Source: Bin5 sp965221345
Lineage (GTDB): Bacteria > Chloroflexota > Anaerolineae > Caldilineales > Caldilineaceae
Direction of reading: 5' to 3'
NCBI GenBank assembly: GCA_965221345.1
Contig: CBDCSD010000001.1
Coordinates: 2,170,001 to 2,234,000 of the forward strand
Length of the DNA: 64,000 nt
How positions within the stretch are numbered: the stretch's first letter is position 1; each line of letters begins with the position of its first letter. Under the pieces are notes generated by a model. That model did no database searches and was not told the origin of the DNA. It saw only the letters and a program-made list of their open reading frames with translations. Below, piece by piece: positions 53,199 through 61,513 of this stretch. Both the position numbers and the translations under genes were made by a program.

Positions 53199-54011
53199 CT
53201 ACCCAGCCGCCAGCACGTCCACAAACTCCCCGTGCTCCCGGGATGCCATGCCCTCCTCCACCAGTTGAATCAACTCGGCTACTCTCCCCTCCCAGAACCA
53301 GTCGGACCTAAACCAAAACCCTGGCAAAACCCGGCTACGAAGCACACCTGAATCATCCGGCTTAACCAATACGTACTCGCCGTCCGCCAGCTGGAAGAAG
53401 CGCATCTCGCGCTCGTAGGCCAGTAACACCAGGTACTCCTGCACGCCGTTTCTCTGGTAAATGTTCAACTTGCTGTGCAGATCGTATGACGAGCTGCTGG
53501 CCGCCACCTCTACAACAAATTCTGGTACCCCTGACAGCGGCCCATCGTCCTTATCCTCCAAATGCCCTCCCCTTGCCGCTTCGATTCCTAAAATCAGATC
53601 TGGCTGTAGTTCATTGTCTCCGTCGAACACTACCGACTCGTTATTACCTGCAATCAAGCCGGGCGTATGAGCGAAATAGACGCCGAGAATTGCACTGAAC
53701 TGAAAATGGGGTCTGCTATGTTGCCTGTGTACGGGGGAACCCACGATCACAATTCCATCGATGAGCTCTGCCTTCTTGACCTCGGGATACAGCGCGTACC
53801 GCCGACTAAACTCGGCGCGGCTGAGCCGGTCACCGCTCTCCAGCGGCGGCCTCCTCTGCCAGTCAATCTCTCTTGTATCATCCTGCGAGAGTGCTTGCGA
53901 TACCACTTCGCCCTCCTGTGCAACTTCGAACCCGTTCCATTTCAGGCGTAGAATGTCACTATGCGGGATCCTAGCATACTGCCCGCACATTTGCGACCGT
54001 TCGCCATGCAC
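53199..54011 (-). CDS. Uma2 family (DUF820) restriction-endonuclease-fold protein
   Basis: 270 aa on the opposite strand to its neighbours. Uma2 features: L-I-D-G-I-V near residue 75 (start of the fold), L-Q-P-D-L-I-L-G (active-site Asp), P-E-F-V-V-E-V-A-A-S-S (Glu) and K-L-N-I-Y-Q-R-N-G-V-Q-E-Y (Lys/Tyr). Most Uma2 proteins are about 190-220 aa, so the first about 45 residues may not be translated; the start is uncertain. Uma2 genes are often numerous in Chloroflexota and cyanobacteria and are thought to be nuclease-like, function unknown. A 3' scrap of a paralogue lies at 57201-57371. Confidence 0.8.
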   Translation of the reverse strand: MHGERSQMCGQYARIPHSDILRLKWNGFEVAQEGEVVSQALSQDDTREIDWQRRPPLESGDRLSRAEFSRRYALYPEVKKAELIDGIVIVGSPVHRQHSRPHFQFSAILGVYFAHTPGLIAGNNESVVFDGDNELQPDLILGIEAARGGHLEDKDDGPLSGVPEFVVEVAASSSSYDLHSKLNIYQRNGVQEYLVLLAYEREMRFFQLADGEYVLVKPDDSGVLRSRVLPGFWFRSDWFWEGRVAELIQLVEEGMASREHGEFVDVLAAG

Positions 54012-54030
54012 CTACCAACCTACCGACCCC

Positions 54031-54263
54031 GTGAAACGACTTGCCTTCATCGCCGATTAGGGCGACACTACCATCAGCCGCCGAATCTGAGGCGACTTCG
54101 CAGAACATCTAGGCCGCTGTATTTGCGGCAGCATCTGGGTCGACGAAGACACCGCCGCCAAACCCAACTTGCGCGGCGTCCGTATCGGCATCGTCGGCGC
54201 CCTGCCCGCTGTCAAGATCCTCGTTCTGCGCTGGCCAGGCGGATGTTTCGCCGATGAGTACCA
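54031..54263 (+). pseudogene. 5' fragment of GH51 arabinofuranosidase gene, with nonsense codons
   Basis: Seventy-eight codons align without gaps to the start of the GH51 gene at 58399, ending at G-G-C-F-A-D-E-Y. The equivalent of L10 is TAG (54058-54060) and of Y20 is TGA (54088-54090), with several other changes. The rest of the gene is absent, because the sequence switches to a propeller-gene fragment. It marks the right border of duplication copy A. Confidence 0.85.
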
Positions 54264-54267
54264 GTTG

Positions 54268-54325
54268 GCCGCAACATCCTGTATAATTCAGCCCAGTCCG
54301 GCCGCGGCCATCTGTACCGAGATGC
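54268..54325 (+). pseudogene. 3' scrap of the propeller (oligogalacturonate-lyase-like) gene
   Basis: ACATCCTGTATAA(T/C)TCAGCC and the following CCAGTCCGGCCGC match the end of the gene at 50193-51380 (about 51313-51365), but upstream sequence is missing. It marks the left border of duplication copy B. Confidence 0.8.
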
Positions 54326-54390
54326 TATCTGGCAATGGGATTGCTGGCGATTTGCCGGCCTTCCCTCGCCGCCCAAGCGGAGAGTTCTCG

Positions 54391-55506
54391 ATGAAAATCC
54401 AGAAGATTACTCCCTTTCTTGTAGACAGATTTCTGCTGGTGCGGGTCTACACCGATCAGGGCCTCATCGGCAACGGCGAAGCCGGCCTTTGGGCGCATCA
54501 TGGCATGGTCCACCGCGCCATCCTCGATCTGAGCGACTACTACATTGGCAAAGACGCCTCCCGCATCGAACATCACTACCAGACCGTCAGCCGCGATACG
54601 CATTTCATGGGCGCCGCGCTCAGCGCCGCACTCAGCGCTATCGACATCGCGCTGTGGGACATCGCCGGTCAGGCCGTTGGCCAGCCGGTGCATCAATTGC
54701 TGGGCGGCCGCGTGCGGGACAAGATCAAGGTGTTTGCCAATGTGAACGGCGCCACTGTCGACGAATGCGCGGCCAGCGCCCAGGAGCAAGTTGGGGCCGG
54801 CTATATCTCTTTGCGCATGTCGCCCTTCCTGCCCGGCTTCGAGCGCAAGACACCGTCCAATGTGATTGGCGATGCCATCGCCATGGTCGCCGCCGTACGC
54901 GAAGCCGTCGGCTACAACATCGACCTGGGGCTGGAGATCCATCGTAACTTGCGCCCCGAGGAGGCGATCATCCTGTCCCGCGAACTGCTTCCTTTTCGCC
55001 TCCTCTACTACGAGGACCCACTGGCTCCGGAGAGTCTGGAGGCGATGGAGTACATCGCAAAAGCCGTACCGCTGCCCATGGCCACCGGCGAACGATTCTA
55101 CAATATCTTCCAGTTCAAAGACCTGATCGACCGTAAAATCGTGAGTCTCATCCGGCCCGACCTCTCCCTTGCCGGCGGCTTTACCCAGGTCAGGAAGATC
55201 GCGGCCATCGCCGAATCCGCATTTGTCGGCATATTCCCCCACCTGATGGGCAGCCCCGTCAACATCGCCGCCTTCTGCCAGCTCGACGCATCGATACCCA
55301 ACTACGTCCTGATGGAGAGCCATGCCACCGCCGACGCTTTCAATGAAATTGTCGATTACCCGGTCGAACGTCAGGGAGGATACCTGCTTGTTTCCGACCG
55401 CCCGGGAATTGGCCTCCAGATCCAAGAGCACAAACTGGGCCGCTATCCCCATCAACCCAAAACGATCCTCGGCAACTTTCACGCCGACGGCTCGGTAGCG
55501 CTTTAG
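54391..55506 (+). CDS. enolase-superfamily sugar-acid dehydratase-like enzyme (copy B)
   Basis: 371 aa from the ATG at 54391, with the same GCGGAG...ATG start region as copy A. The same active-site residues are present (L-E-I-H-R-N-L, Y-E-D-P-L-A-P, A-T-G-E-R, I-R-P-D-L-S-L-A-G-G, F-P-H-L-M-G-S-P). Differences from copy A are spread along the protein (for example V-N-G-A-T versus I-H-G-T-T near 120). Retention of two open copies while the rest of the block decayed suggests selection for dosage or for divergence. The full TPP enzyme follows by 22 bases. Confidence 0.82.
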   Translation: MKIQKITPFLVDRFLLVRVYTDQGLIGNGEAGLWAHHGMVHRAILDLSDYYIGKDASRIEHHYQTVSRDTHFMGAALSAALSAIDIALWDIAGQAVGQPVHQLLGGRVRDKIKVFANVNGATVDECAASAQEQVGAGYISLRMSPFLPGFERKTPSNVIGDAIAMVAAVREAVGYNIDLGLEIHRNLRPEEAIILSRELLPFRLLYYEDPLAPESLEAMEYIAKAVPLPMATGERFYNIFQFKDLIDRKIVSLIRPDLSLAGGFTQVRKIAAIAESAFVGIFPHLMGSPVNIAAFCQLDASIPNYVLMESHATADAFNEIVDYPVERQGGYLLVSDRPGIGLQIQEHKLGRYPHQPKTILGNFHADGSVAL

Positions 55507-55528
55507 CGCGCGGCGAGGAATTCTCCTG

Positions 55529-57166
55529 ATGAAAAAAATGAAAACCGGCGGCGAAGCCCTTGTCCAAGGCCTCCTCTCCCACGGAATCGACACGATCTTT
55601 GGCCTGCCCGGCGTGCAGAACGACTACTTCTATACCGCCGTCTACGACGCTCGCGACCGTATGCGCCTCATTCACACCCGCCACGAACAGGGCGCAGCCT
55701 ACATGGCCCTCGGCTACGCGCTCGCCTCCGGCAAGACCGGCGTCTACGTTGTCGTGCCCGGCCCCGGCTTCCTCAATACCACCGCCGCCCTCTCAACCGC
55801 CTATGCCACCAACGCGCCCGTCCTCTGCCTCACCGGCCAGATCCATTCCGACCAGATTGGCCGCGGCTACGGCATGCTTCACGAAATCCCCGACCAGCTG
55901 GGGATGATGAGCGCGCTGACCAAGTGGGCGCGCCGTGCTGAAAGCCCTGCCGAGATACCCAGCCTGCTTGCCGAAGCGCTAAGCGCATTGCGCTCGGACC
56001 GGCCCCGGCCCGTTGGCTTGGAGGTACCGTTGAACGTCCTTTCCGGCAAGGCCGAACTCGACGACAACCCTATTCCCCTGGCCTTGAGCCGCCCCGCAGT
56101 TGACAACGACGCTGTCGAAGAAGCGGCTCGGCTACTGAGTTGCGCACAGAATCCCGCCATATTTGTCGGCGGCGGTGCAATTGACGCGGCGGAAGAGATC
56201 CGCACGCTTGCCGAGACTCTGCAGGCGCCGGTAATCGCCAGCGGCGGCGGGCGCGGCATCCTCTCCAGCCTTCACCCCTTCAGCCACTCATACGGCCCCG
56301 GCCAGCGCCTGTGGGAGCAGGCCGACGCCGTCATCTCCATCGGAACCCGCCTGTCCACCCCACTGATGCAGTGGGGCAAACCGGACAACATGCGCCTGAT
56401 ACGCGTCGACATAGACCCGCAGGAACTTGGCCGTTTCGCCCCGCCGGATGTAGCGCTGCTGGCCGACTGTCGTGACGCCCTGCAGGCCCTCCTGCCCGTG
56501 CTGGCGCGCTACGACCGCGACCGGCCCTCCCGACGTGTCGAGATGTTGGCGCTGCATGATGAAATGGACGCAATCTATGAACTGATTCAGCCGCAGATGG
56601 GGTATGTCCGTGCCATCCGTGAGGCCCTGCCGGACGACGGTATCTATGTCGAGGAGATTACCCAAATCGGATACGTTACCCGCGCAGCCATGCCGGTCTA
56701 TCAGCCCCGCACCTACCTCGCTGCCAACTATCAGGGCACGCTGGGCTGGGGCTTCCCGACCGCGCTCGGCGCCAAAGTAGCGGCTCCCGATCGCCCCGTT
56801 CTCAGCGTCACCGGCGACGGCGGCTTTCTCTTCGCCGCCACCGAAATGGCGACCGCGGTCAAACACCGCATCAACACGGTGACGGTTGTCTTCAACGACA
56901 GTGCCTACGGCAACGTGCGCCGCATGCAGAGGGAGCGCTACGGCGGACGCGTCATCGCCAGCGAACTGCACAATCCCGACTTTGTCGCCTTCGCTGAGTC
57001 CTTTGGCGCGCGTGGACTGCGCGTGCATTCACCGCGCGAACTGCAAGACGCTCTGGCAGATGCCTTTGCCGCCGACTCGCCGGTCCTGATAGAGGTTCCG
57101 GTTGGGGAAATGCCCGCCCCCTGGACGAGTATGTCCGCCCCCACAGCACAGAAAAAGGGAGGATGA
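55529..57166 (+). CDS. TPP-dependent enzyme, acetolactate-synthase-like
   Basis: 545 aa with the three domains of the ThDP decarboxylase family. N-terminal PYR domain: F-G-L-P-G-V near 25 and the catalytic Glu 53 in R-H-E-Q-G-A-A-Y-M-A. Middle domain: N-P-A-I-F-V-G-G-G-A. C-terminal PP domain: G-W-G-F-P-T-A-L-G-A, T-G-D-G-G-F-L-F and V-V-F-N-D for ThDP-Mg2+. It could be a decarboxylase/carboligase acting on 2-keto acids, including a 2-keto-3-deoxy acid produced by the neighbouring enolase enzyme. Anabolic acetolactate synthase is less likely because no regulatory subunit is nearby. The start could also be nine bases later. Confidence 0.85.
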   Translation: MKKMKTGGEALVQGLLSHGIDTIFGLPGVQNDYFYTAVYDARDRMRLIHTRHEQGAAYMALGYALASGKTGVYVVVPGPGFLNTTAALSTAYATNAPVLCLTGQIHSDQIGRGYGMLHEIPDQLGMMSALTKWARRAESPAEIPSLLAEALSALRSDRPRPVGLEVPLNVLSGKAELDDNPIPLALSRPAVDNDAVEEAARLLSCAQNPAIFVGGGAIDAAEEIRTLAETLQAPVIASGGGRGILSSLHPFSHSYGPGQRLWEQADAVISIGTRLSTPLMQWGKPDNMRLIRVDIDPQELGRFAPPDVALLADCRDALQALLPVLARYDRDRPSRRVEMLALHDEMDAIYELIQPQMGYVRAIREALPDDGIYVEEITQIGYVTRAAMPVYQPRTYLAANYQGTLGWGFPTALGAKVAAPDRPVLSVTGDGGFLFAATEMATAVKHRINTVTVVFNDSAYGNVRRMQRERYGGRVIASELHNPDFVAFAESFGARGLRVHSPRELQDALADAFAADSPVLIEVPVGEMPAPWTSMSAPTAQKKGG

Positions 57167-57200
57167 TCCGAGTTATGCGGCATATTTCGTGCCCGGTGTA

Positions 57201-57371
57201 CTACCAACAGGCCGCCAGGCTCTCCACAAATTCCTGGTGTTCCGGGGAGGCGATGCCCTCCTCCACCAATTGAATCAACTCCGCCACTCTTCCCTCCCAG
57301 AACCAGTCGGACCGAAACCAAAATCCCGGCAATACCCGGCTGCGCAACACACCAGTTTCGTCCGGTTCAAC
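57201..57371 (-). pseudogene. 3' remnant of a Uma2 family gene
   Basis: The minus strand reads V-E-P-D-E-T-G-V-L-R-S-R-V-L-P-G-F-W-F and then E-L-I-Q-L-V-E-E-G-I-A-S to a TAG at 57201-57203. This is collinear with the last 56 codons of the Uma2 gene at 53199-54011. The upstream part is missing and the inverted-repeat element starts at its cut end. Confidence 0.85.
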
Positions 57372-58321
57372 TAGGGGTCGTTGACATTTGGTGAAGACTA
57401 TTCAAAATGTGACATATGCAGGACGTCTGCGGGCAGCATTGGCCCGTTTCTCGCCTGATACTCGTGTTCTACGACAATAATCTGCGGTGGCAAAGGTGTT
57501 CTTCGTGCCCCTTCGTGGATAAAAAGGGTTTAAGGTGTTCTCCGCGGCCCTCCGCGTCCTCCGCGGATAAAAAGGTGTTAAGGTGTTCTTCGTGCCCCTT
57601 TGTGGATAAAAAGGGTCTAAGGTGTTCTCCGTGCCCCTCCGCGTCCTCCGCAGATAAAAAGGTGTTAAGGTGTTCTTCGTGCCCCTTCGTGGCCCTTCGT
57701 GGATAAAGAGGGTTTAAGGTGTTCTCCGCGGCCCTCCGCGTCCTCCGCGGATAAAAAGGTGTTAAGGTGTTCTTCGTGCCCCTTCGTGGCCCTTCGTGGA
57801 TAAAAAGGGTCTAAGGTGTTCTCCGTGCCCCTCCGCGTCCTCCGCGGATAAAAAGGTGTTAAGGTGTTCTTCGTGCCCCTTCGTGGCCCTTCGTGGATAA
57901 AGAGGGTTTAAGGTGTTCTCCGTGCCCCTCCGCGTCCTCCGCGGATAAAAAGGTGTTAAGGTGTTCTCCGTGCCCCTCCGCGGCCTCCGCGGACAAAAAG
58001 GTGTTAAGGTGTTCTTCGTGCCCCTCCGCGGCCTCCGCGGACAAAAAGGTGTTAAGGTGTTCTTCGTGCCCCTCCGCGGCCTCCGCGGAAAAAAAGGTGT
58101 TAAGGTGTTCTCCGTGCCCCTCCGCGGCCTCCGCGGAAAAAAAGGTGTTAAGGTGTTCTCCGTGCCCCTCCGCGGCCTCCGCGGATAAAAAGGTGTTAAG
58201 GTGTTCTTCGTGCCCCTTCGTGGCCCTTCGTGGATAAAAAAAGGTGTTCTTCACAGCCCTTCGTGGATAGGCCACACTCTGATCTTGCAATACTCAGTCT
58301 AGCCAAATGTCAACGAGCCCT
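57371..58321. mobile_element. 949-bp inverted-repeat element with expanded minisatellite core
   Basis: Ends: AGGGGTCGTTGACATTTGG at 57373-57391 and the inverse CCAAATGTCAACGAGCCCT at 58303-58321, with one mismatch in 19. The core (about 57496-58288) is a tandem array of about 16-17 units of 39-49 bp, each starting GGTGTTCT(T/C)C and containing CTCCGCGG or CTTCGTGG blocks. In the left half two unit types alternate, giving a higher-order repeat; the right half is mostly one 48-bp type. The ends and unit type match the 292-bp elements at 45.8 and 47.5 kb, so this looks like an expanded relative. Frames across the array are by-products of a 48-bp period. Confidence 0.85.
57496..58288. repeat. minisatellite of 39-49-bp units
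   Basis: Consensus unit GGTGTT(C/A)-TTCGTGCCCCTCCG, CGGCCTCCGCGG, then AAAAA. About ten units on the left come in two alternating kinds, followed by about five near-identical 48-bp units and degraded last units. Adjacent copies are contiguous, with no unique spacers, so it is not a CRISPR array. Confidence 0.9.
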
Positions 58322-58398
58322 GGCAATGTGTAGGATTCTAGCATAGTGCCCACCCAATAGCGACCGCGCCCCAAGAAACTCACCAACGGACAGGCCCC

Positions 58399-59913
58399 AT
58401 GAACCGACTTGTCATCAACGCCGATCTGGGCGACACCACCATCAGCCGCCATATCTACGGCCACTTCGCAGAACATCTCGGCCGCTGCATTTACGGTGGC
58501 ATCTGGGTCGGCGAAGACGCCGCCGTCGTACCCAGCCTGCGCGGCATCCGTACCGACATCGTCGACGCTCTGCGCGCCAGCAAGATCCCCGTGCTGCGCT
58601 GGCCGGGCGGCTGCTTCGCCGATGAGTACCACTGGATGGATGGCATCGGCCCCCGCTCCAGGCGCCCGACCATGATCAACACGCACTGGGGCAGCGTAAC
58701 CGAGGACAACCAATTCGGCACCCACGAGTTCTTCGACCTGTGCGAACAGCTGCATTGCGAACCCTACATCTGCGGCAACGTCGGCAGCGGCACAGTGCAA
58801 GAGATGCAGCAGTGGGTGGAATATATATCCTTCGACGGCGTCAGCCCCATGGCAGACCTGCGGCGCAGCAACGGCCGCGAACAGCCCTGGCGCATCCGCT
58901 ACTGGGGCGTGGGTAACGAGAACTGGGGCTGCGGCGGCTCAATGCGCCCCGAGTACTACGCCGACCTCTATCGGCAATACCAGACTTACCTGCGCGACTT
59001 TGGGGACAACCAACTCTACAAGGTCGCTTGTGGCGCAAACAGCTTCGACTACCGCTGGACCGAAGTGATGATGCGCGAATGCGTCCAACGCGACCGCTTC
59101 CTGATGGACGGCCTGTCTCTTCACTACTACACACGCGGCGGCCCGGCAGGAACAGCCTTGTCAGCGACCGGCTTCGGCGAAGCCGAGTGGTTCGCCGTCC
59201 TCAAGAGTACCTTGCGCATGGACGAACTGCTGCGCAAGCATACCGCCATCATGGATCATTACGACCCCGATGGCGATGTCGAACTGCTGGTGGATGAGTG
59301 GGGCACCTGGTATGCTGTCGAAAGGGGCACCAATCCCGGATTCCTCTATCAGCAGAACAGCCTGCGCGACGCGCTCGTTGCCGCGCTCAACTTCGACATC
59401 TTCCACCGCTACGCCAGCCGCGTGAAAATGGCCAACATAGCCCAGACGGTCAACGTTCTGCAGGCGATGATCCTTACCGAAGGCGCCAACATGATATGCA
59501 CGCCCACCTACCATGTCTTCGAAATGTACAGCATCCATCAGGATGCCACCCGCCTGCCAATCGACCTTACCTGCGCCGACTACGCATATGGCGGTGATCG
59601 CATCCCTTCCTTGTCCGCCACCGCCTCCCGCGATCACGCCGGACGCGTCAATCTCTCCCTCAGCAACCTCCACCCAACAAGCGCCGCGTCCGTCCGTTGC
59701 GACGTAAGGGGCATGGACGTTGCGCAACTAAACGGCCGTGTGCTCACCGCAGCCAATATCGACGCGCACAACACCTTTGACGCGCCTGAACAGGTGCAGC
59801 CGCAGCCATTCACCCAAGCCACAATTATAGAAGGTGGACTGGACATTCACCTGCCGGCAAAGTCGGTTGTCGTGCTGACGCTGGAAGGGCGCGCCACCGC
59901 CGAGAACGGCTGA
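58399..59913 (+). CDS. abfA: alpha-N-arabinofuranosidase, GH51
   Basis: 504-aa retaining glycosidase that removes L-arabinofuranose from arabinans or arabinoxylan. A (beta/alpha)8 barrel carries the acid/base Glu174 in G-V-G-N-E-N-W-G-C-G-G and the nucleophile Glu300 in L-L-V-D-E-W-G-T-W-Y. R-W-P-G-G-C-F at 67-73 lines the active site. A C-terminal beta-sandwich follows. No signal peptide, so it acts in the cytosol on imported oligosaccharides, as for most GH51. It is intact; a nonsense-bearing 5' copy lies at 54031-54263. The 5' flank has homology to that of the Uma2 gene, showing it belonged to the duplicated block. Confidence 0.95.
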   Translation: MNRLVINADLGDTTISRHIYGHFAEHLGRCIYGGIWVGEDAAVVPSLRGIRTDIVDALRASKIPVLRWPGGCFADEYHWMDGIGPRSRRPTMINTHWGSVTEDNQFGTHEFFDLCEQLHCEPYICGNVGSGTVQEMQQWVEYISFDGVSPMADLRRSNGREQPWRIRYWGVGNENWGCGGSMRPEYYADLYRQYQTYLRDFGDNQLYKVACGANSFDYRWTEVMMRECVQRDRFLMDGLSLHYYTRGGPAGTALSATGFGEAEWFAVLKSTLRMDELLRKHTAIMDHYDPDGDVELLVDEWGTWYAVERGTNPGFLYQQNSLRDALVAALNFDIFHRYASRVKMANIAQTVNVLQAMILTEGANMICTPTYHVFEMYSIHQDATRLPIDLTCADYAYGGDRIPSLSATASRDHAGRVNLSLSNLHPTSAASVRCDVRGMDVAQLNGRVLTAANIDAHNTFDAPEQVQPQPFTQATIIEGGLDIHLPAKSVVVLTLEGRATAENG

Positions 59914-59977
59914 ACTGCCAGTCTCTTGAATTCGTGGTAGCGGGTCTGAAAACGCTCTCGGCGCTGTTGAGGGTGTG

Positions 59978-60553
59978 CTATCTTCGCGGCGAAGATTCTC
60001 GCGTGGGTCGGAACGCTGATTCGCTCTCCGCCATCTCCTGGGACGGCGTCGCGCCTGACGATTCAACTCTGTTCCTGGAGTCGCCCTGCCCGTTGACTGC
60101 TGAAGGATCACTCTCATGCTGGTCGGTGCCGCAGCTTACGCAGATGCTCCATTCTTGGCGCATCGCCTTGCCGCAACTCGAGCAGGCAAACCGCAACTGG
60201 CTATGGCAGTTTGAGCAAAAGTTCCAGTTGTCCTGGACAGGTACACCGCAGCGGTAGCAGGACAGAGTCGCCTCCAACTCCCTGAGTAGAGACTCCTCTT
60301 CCAATGCGCGATCGAAAACATCGGCCAGCGTTTCCCTGGGGCGGACCATCATATAGAGGACGAGGCCGACGAGTGGAAAGATGAGGACCAGCAGGCTGGC
60401 AAGTGCAATCGCGAGCCAGTCCCGTGTCCGGCTGCGAATGTCATTAAGTGTCCATATGCCCATTGCCACCCAGAAGGCAAAAAAGAACGCGCCCATAAGA
60501 GCAACGAATATCCCGATAAGGGTTGCAATCGTGTTGGACAGTTCCGCCAGCAT
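59978..60553 (-). CDS. membrane protein with C-terminal double zinc ribbon
   Basis: 191 aa. Two hydrophobic segments (about 8-33 and 44-68) are followed by a helical stretch and two C-x2-C ... C-x2-C zinc ribbons (C-Y-R-C-G ... C-S-N-C and C-S-S-C-G ... C-V-S-C-G) around 100-140. The tail is low complexity and hydrophilic. The architecture suggests a membrane-anchored protein with a cytosolic zinc module. No function can be assigned from sequence. It stands apart from the GH51 gene on the opposite strand. Confidence 0.75.
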   Translation of the reverse strand: MLAELSNTIATLIGIFVALMGAFFFAFWVAMGIWTLNDIRSRTRDWLAIALASLLVLIFPLVGLVLYMMVRPRETLADVFDRALEEESLLRELEATLSCYRCGVPVQDNWNFCSNCHSQLRFACSSCGKAMRQEWSICVSCGTDQHESDPSAVNGQGDSRNRVESSGATPSQEMAESESAFRPTRESSPRR

Positions 60554-60753
60554 TCGGTTCTCCTGTCAGTAAGCGGGGACTACCTCTGATAGTTTTCGCA
60601 GCCGCGGCACAATTCGCAACTCTCCAGAGACGGGCATTCGGGGATTATAGCCCAGCCGTCCAATAAGCCCAAAAAACAAGGGAAATATGTATCTGGGAAT
60701 ATAAAGCCCCCAGCCCATGCACTTGACAGATCCGTGAGACGCCGTAAAGCTTG

Positions 60754-60942
60754 TCATCGAGCGGGCGGCGACTCCCACGCTTGCTCGAAGTGGCGGACCC
60801 CGCTCTCAAACTGGTCTCGGCATCCAGAATTGTAGAACCCCACAATTTGCCCGTCATATTCTATGAGCGAATCGGCCTGAACTGGTTCGCCGGACCAGGG
60901 CCAATTCCCGTTTATGCAATCGGAAATATCCAGAACACGCAC
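60754..60942 (-). CDS. small conserved-looking protein (YHS-like C-R-D motif)
   Basis: 62 aa starting with GTG at 60942, about 10 bases after GGAGGAA. The sequence W-P-W-S-G-E-P-V-Q-A-D-S-L-I-E-Y-D-G-Q-I-V-G and then F-Y-N-S-G-C-R-D-Q-F resembles short conserved proteins with a YHS-like strand-Cys motif (G-F-x-x-x-G-C-R-x-x-F). It could be metal- or thiol-related. The evidence is a motif and a ribosome site only; a longer partner frame at 60645-60857 in another register is not convincing. Confidence 0.5.
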   Translation of the reverse strand: MRVLDISDCINGNWPWSGEPVQADSLIEYDGQIVGFYNSGCRDQFESGVRHFEQAWESPPAR

Positions 60943-61357
60943 TGTGCATCACTTCCTCCGGCGCCTTTCGTTCATTTGTTTCCTCAATTTCATTTCAATT
61001 GTGCCAAAACGGCTTTTGTGTTATGTCTGGTGCAAGACAGTAAGTCGCGGATTTTCAGACTTTGCTCTCATGACGAACCTTTGTAAGATGTTAGAGGAAG
61101 GATTCTCATACATCAGATGATAGTCCTGTTAAGCAATTTTTCCCGCCTTTCTTCGGACGACGAACGAAACGCAAGGTTGCCTTTCCAGGCTACTCTTGAC
61201 CAGAGCGGTGCTGACCGGCGCCTCGATGAGCGCGAAGTCCCCTTTCATATAACGCCACGTCCGCGTTTCACGTTCCCGGGTCTGAAGCCACATCCAGTTT
61301 CTGCCGCGGCTCATAAACCATAGTCCGTCTGGCACAGTTCTAAATTCGCAAACTCTG

Positions 61358-61386
61358 TTGTTATGAAATAGGAGTTGTATTATACT
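61358..61386 (+). promoter_or_regulatory. sigma70-like promoter of the amino-acid importer
   Basis: TTGTTA, a 17-base spacer and TATACT, about 176 bases before the ATG at 61562. The -10 box is strong and the -35 moderate. The preceding 60943-61357 holds no gene that could be recognised. Confidence 0.55.
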
Positions 61387-61498
61387 TTTTAGCAAGGCTT
61401 TCCTTTCGGAAATCCCCGCAGGGGAAACTGGTCGAATAATGCATGCACTTGGCTCGCGGGCAACGCTGCTACGCTCGGTCACAATCCTGACCACGGCC

Positions 61499-61513
61499 CG
61501 TCAACGGTTGACG
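61499..61513. repeat. 15-bp perfect palindrome in the leader of the amino-acid importer
   Basis: CGTCAACGGTTGACG is fully palindromic (7+1+7) and lies 49-63 bases before the ATG at 61562, between the predicted promoter and the gene. It is followed by AGCCCTAAAA, reminiscent of the ends of the inverted-repeat elements (AGGGCTCGTTGAC inverted), but the match is short. It could be an operator or part of a solo element end. Confidence 0.5.

Noticed and set aside
54325..55593. 422-residue frame opposite the enolase copy B
   Set aside because: Mirror frame of a clear enolase-superfamily gene; no family resemblance.
57496..58288. CRISPR array
   Set aside because: Units are contiguous without unique spacers, unit length drifts between 39 and 49 bp, and no cas genes are near.
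57859..58290. A 143-residue frame with 16-residue repeats on the minus strand (and similar plus-strand frames)
   Set aside because: The 48-bp repeat period is a multiple of three, so several frames stay open by chance; no start signal, and the same DNA is part of a mobile repeat element.
61129..61494. 121-residue frame on the minus strand before aapJ
   Set aside because: No recognised family, no ribosome site, and it overlaps the aapJ promoter region.
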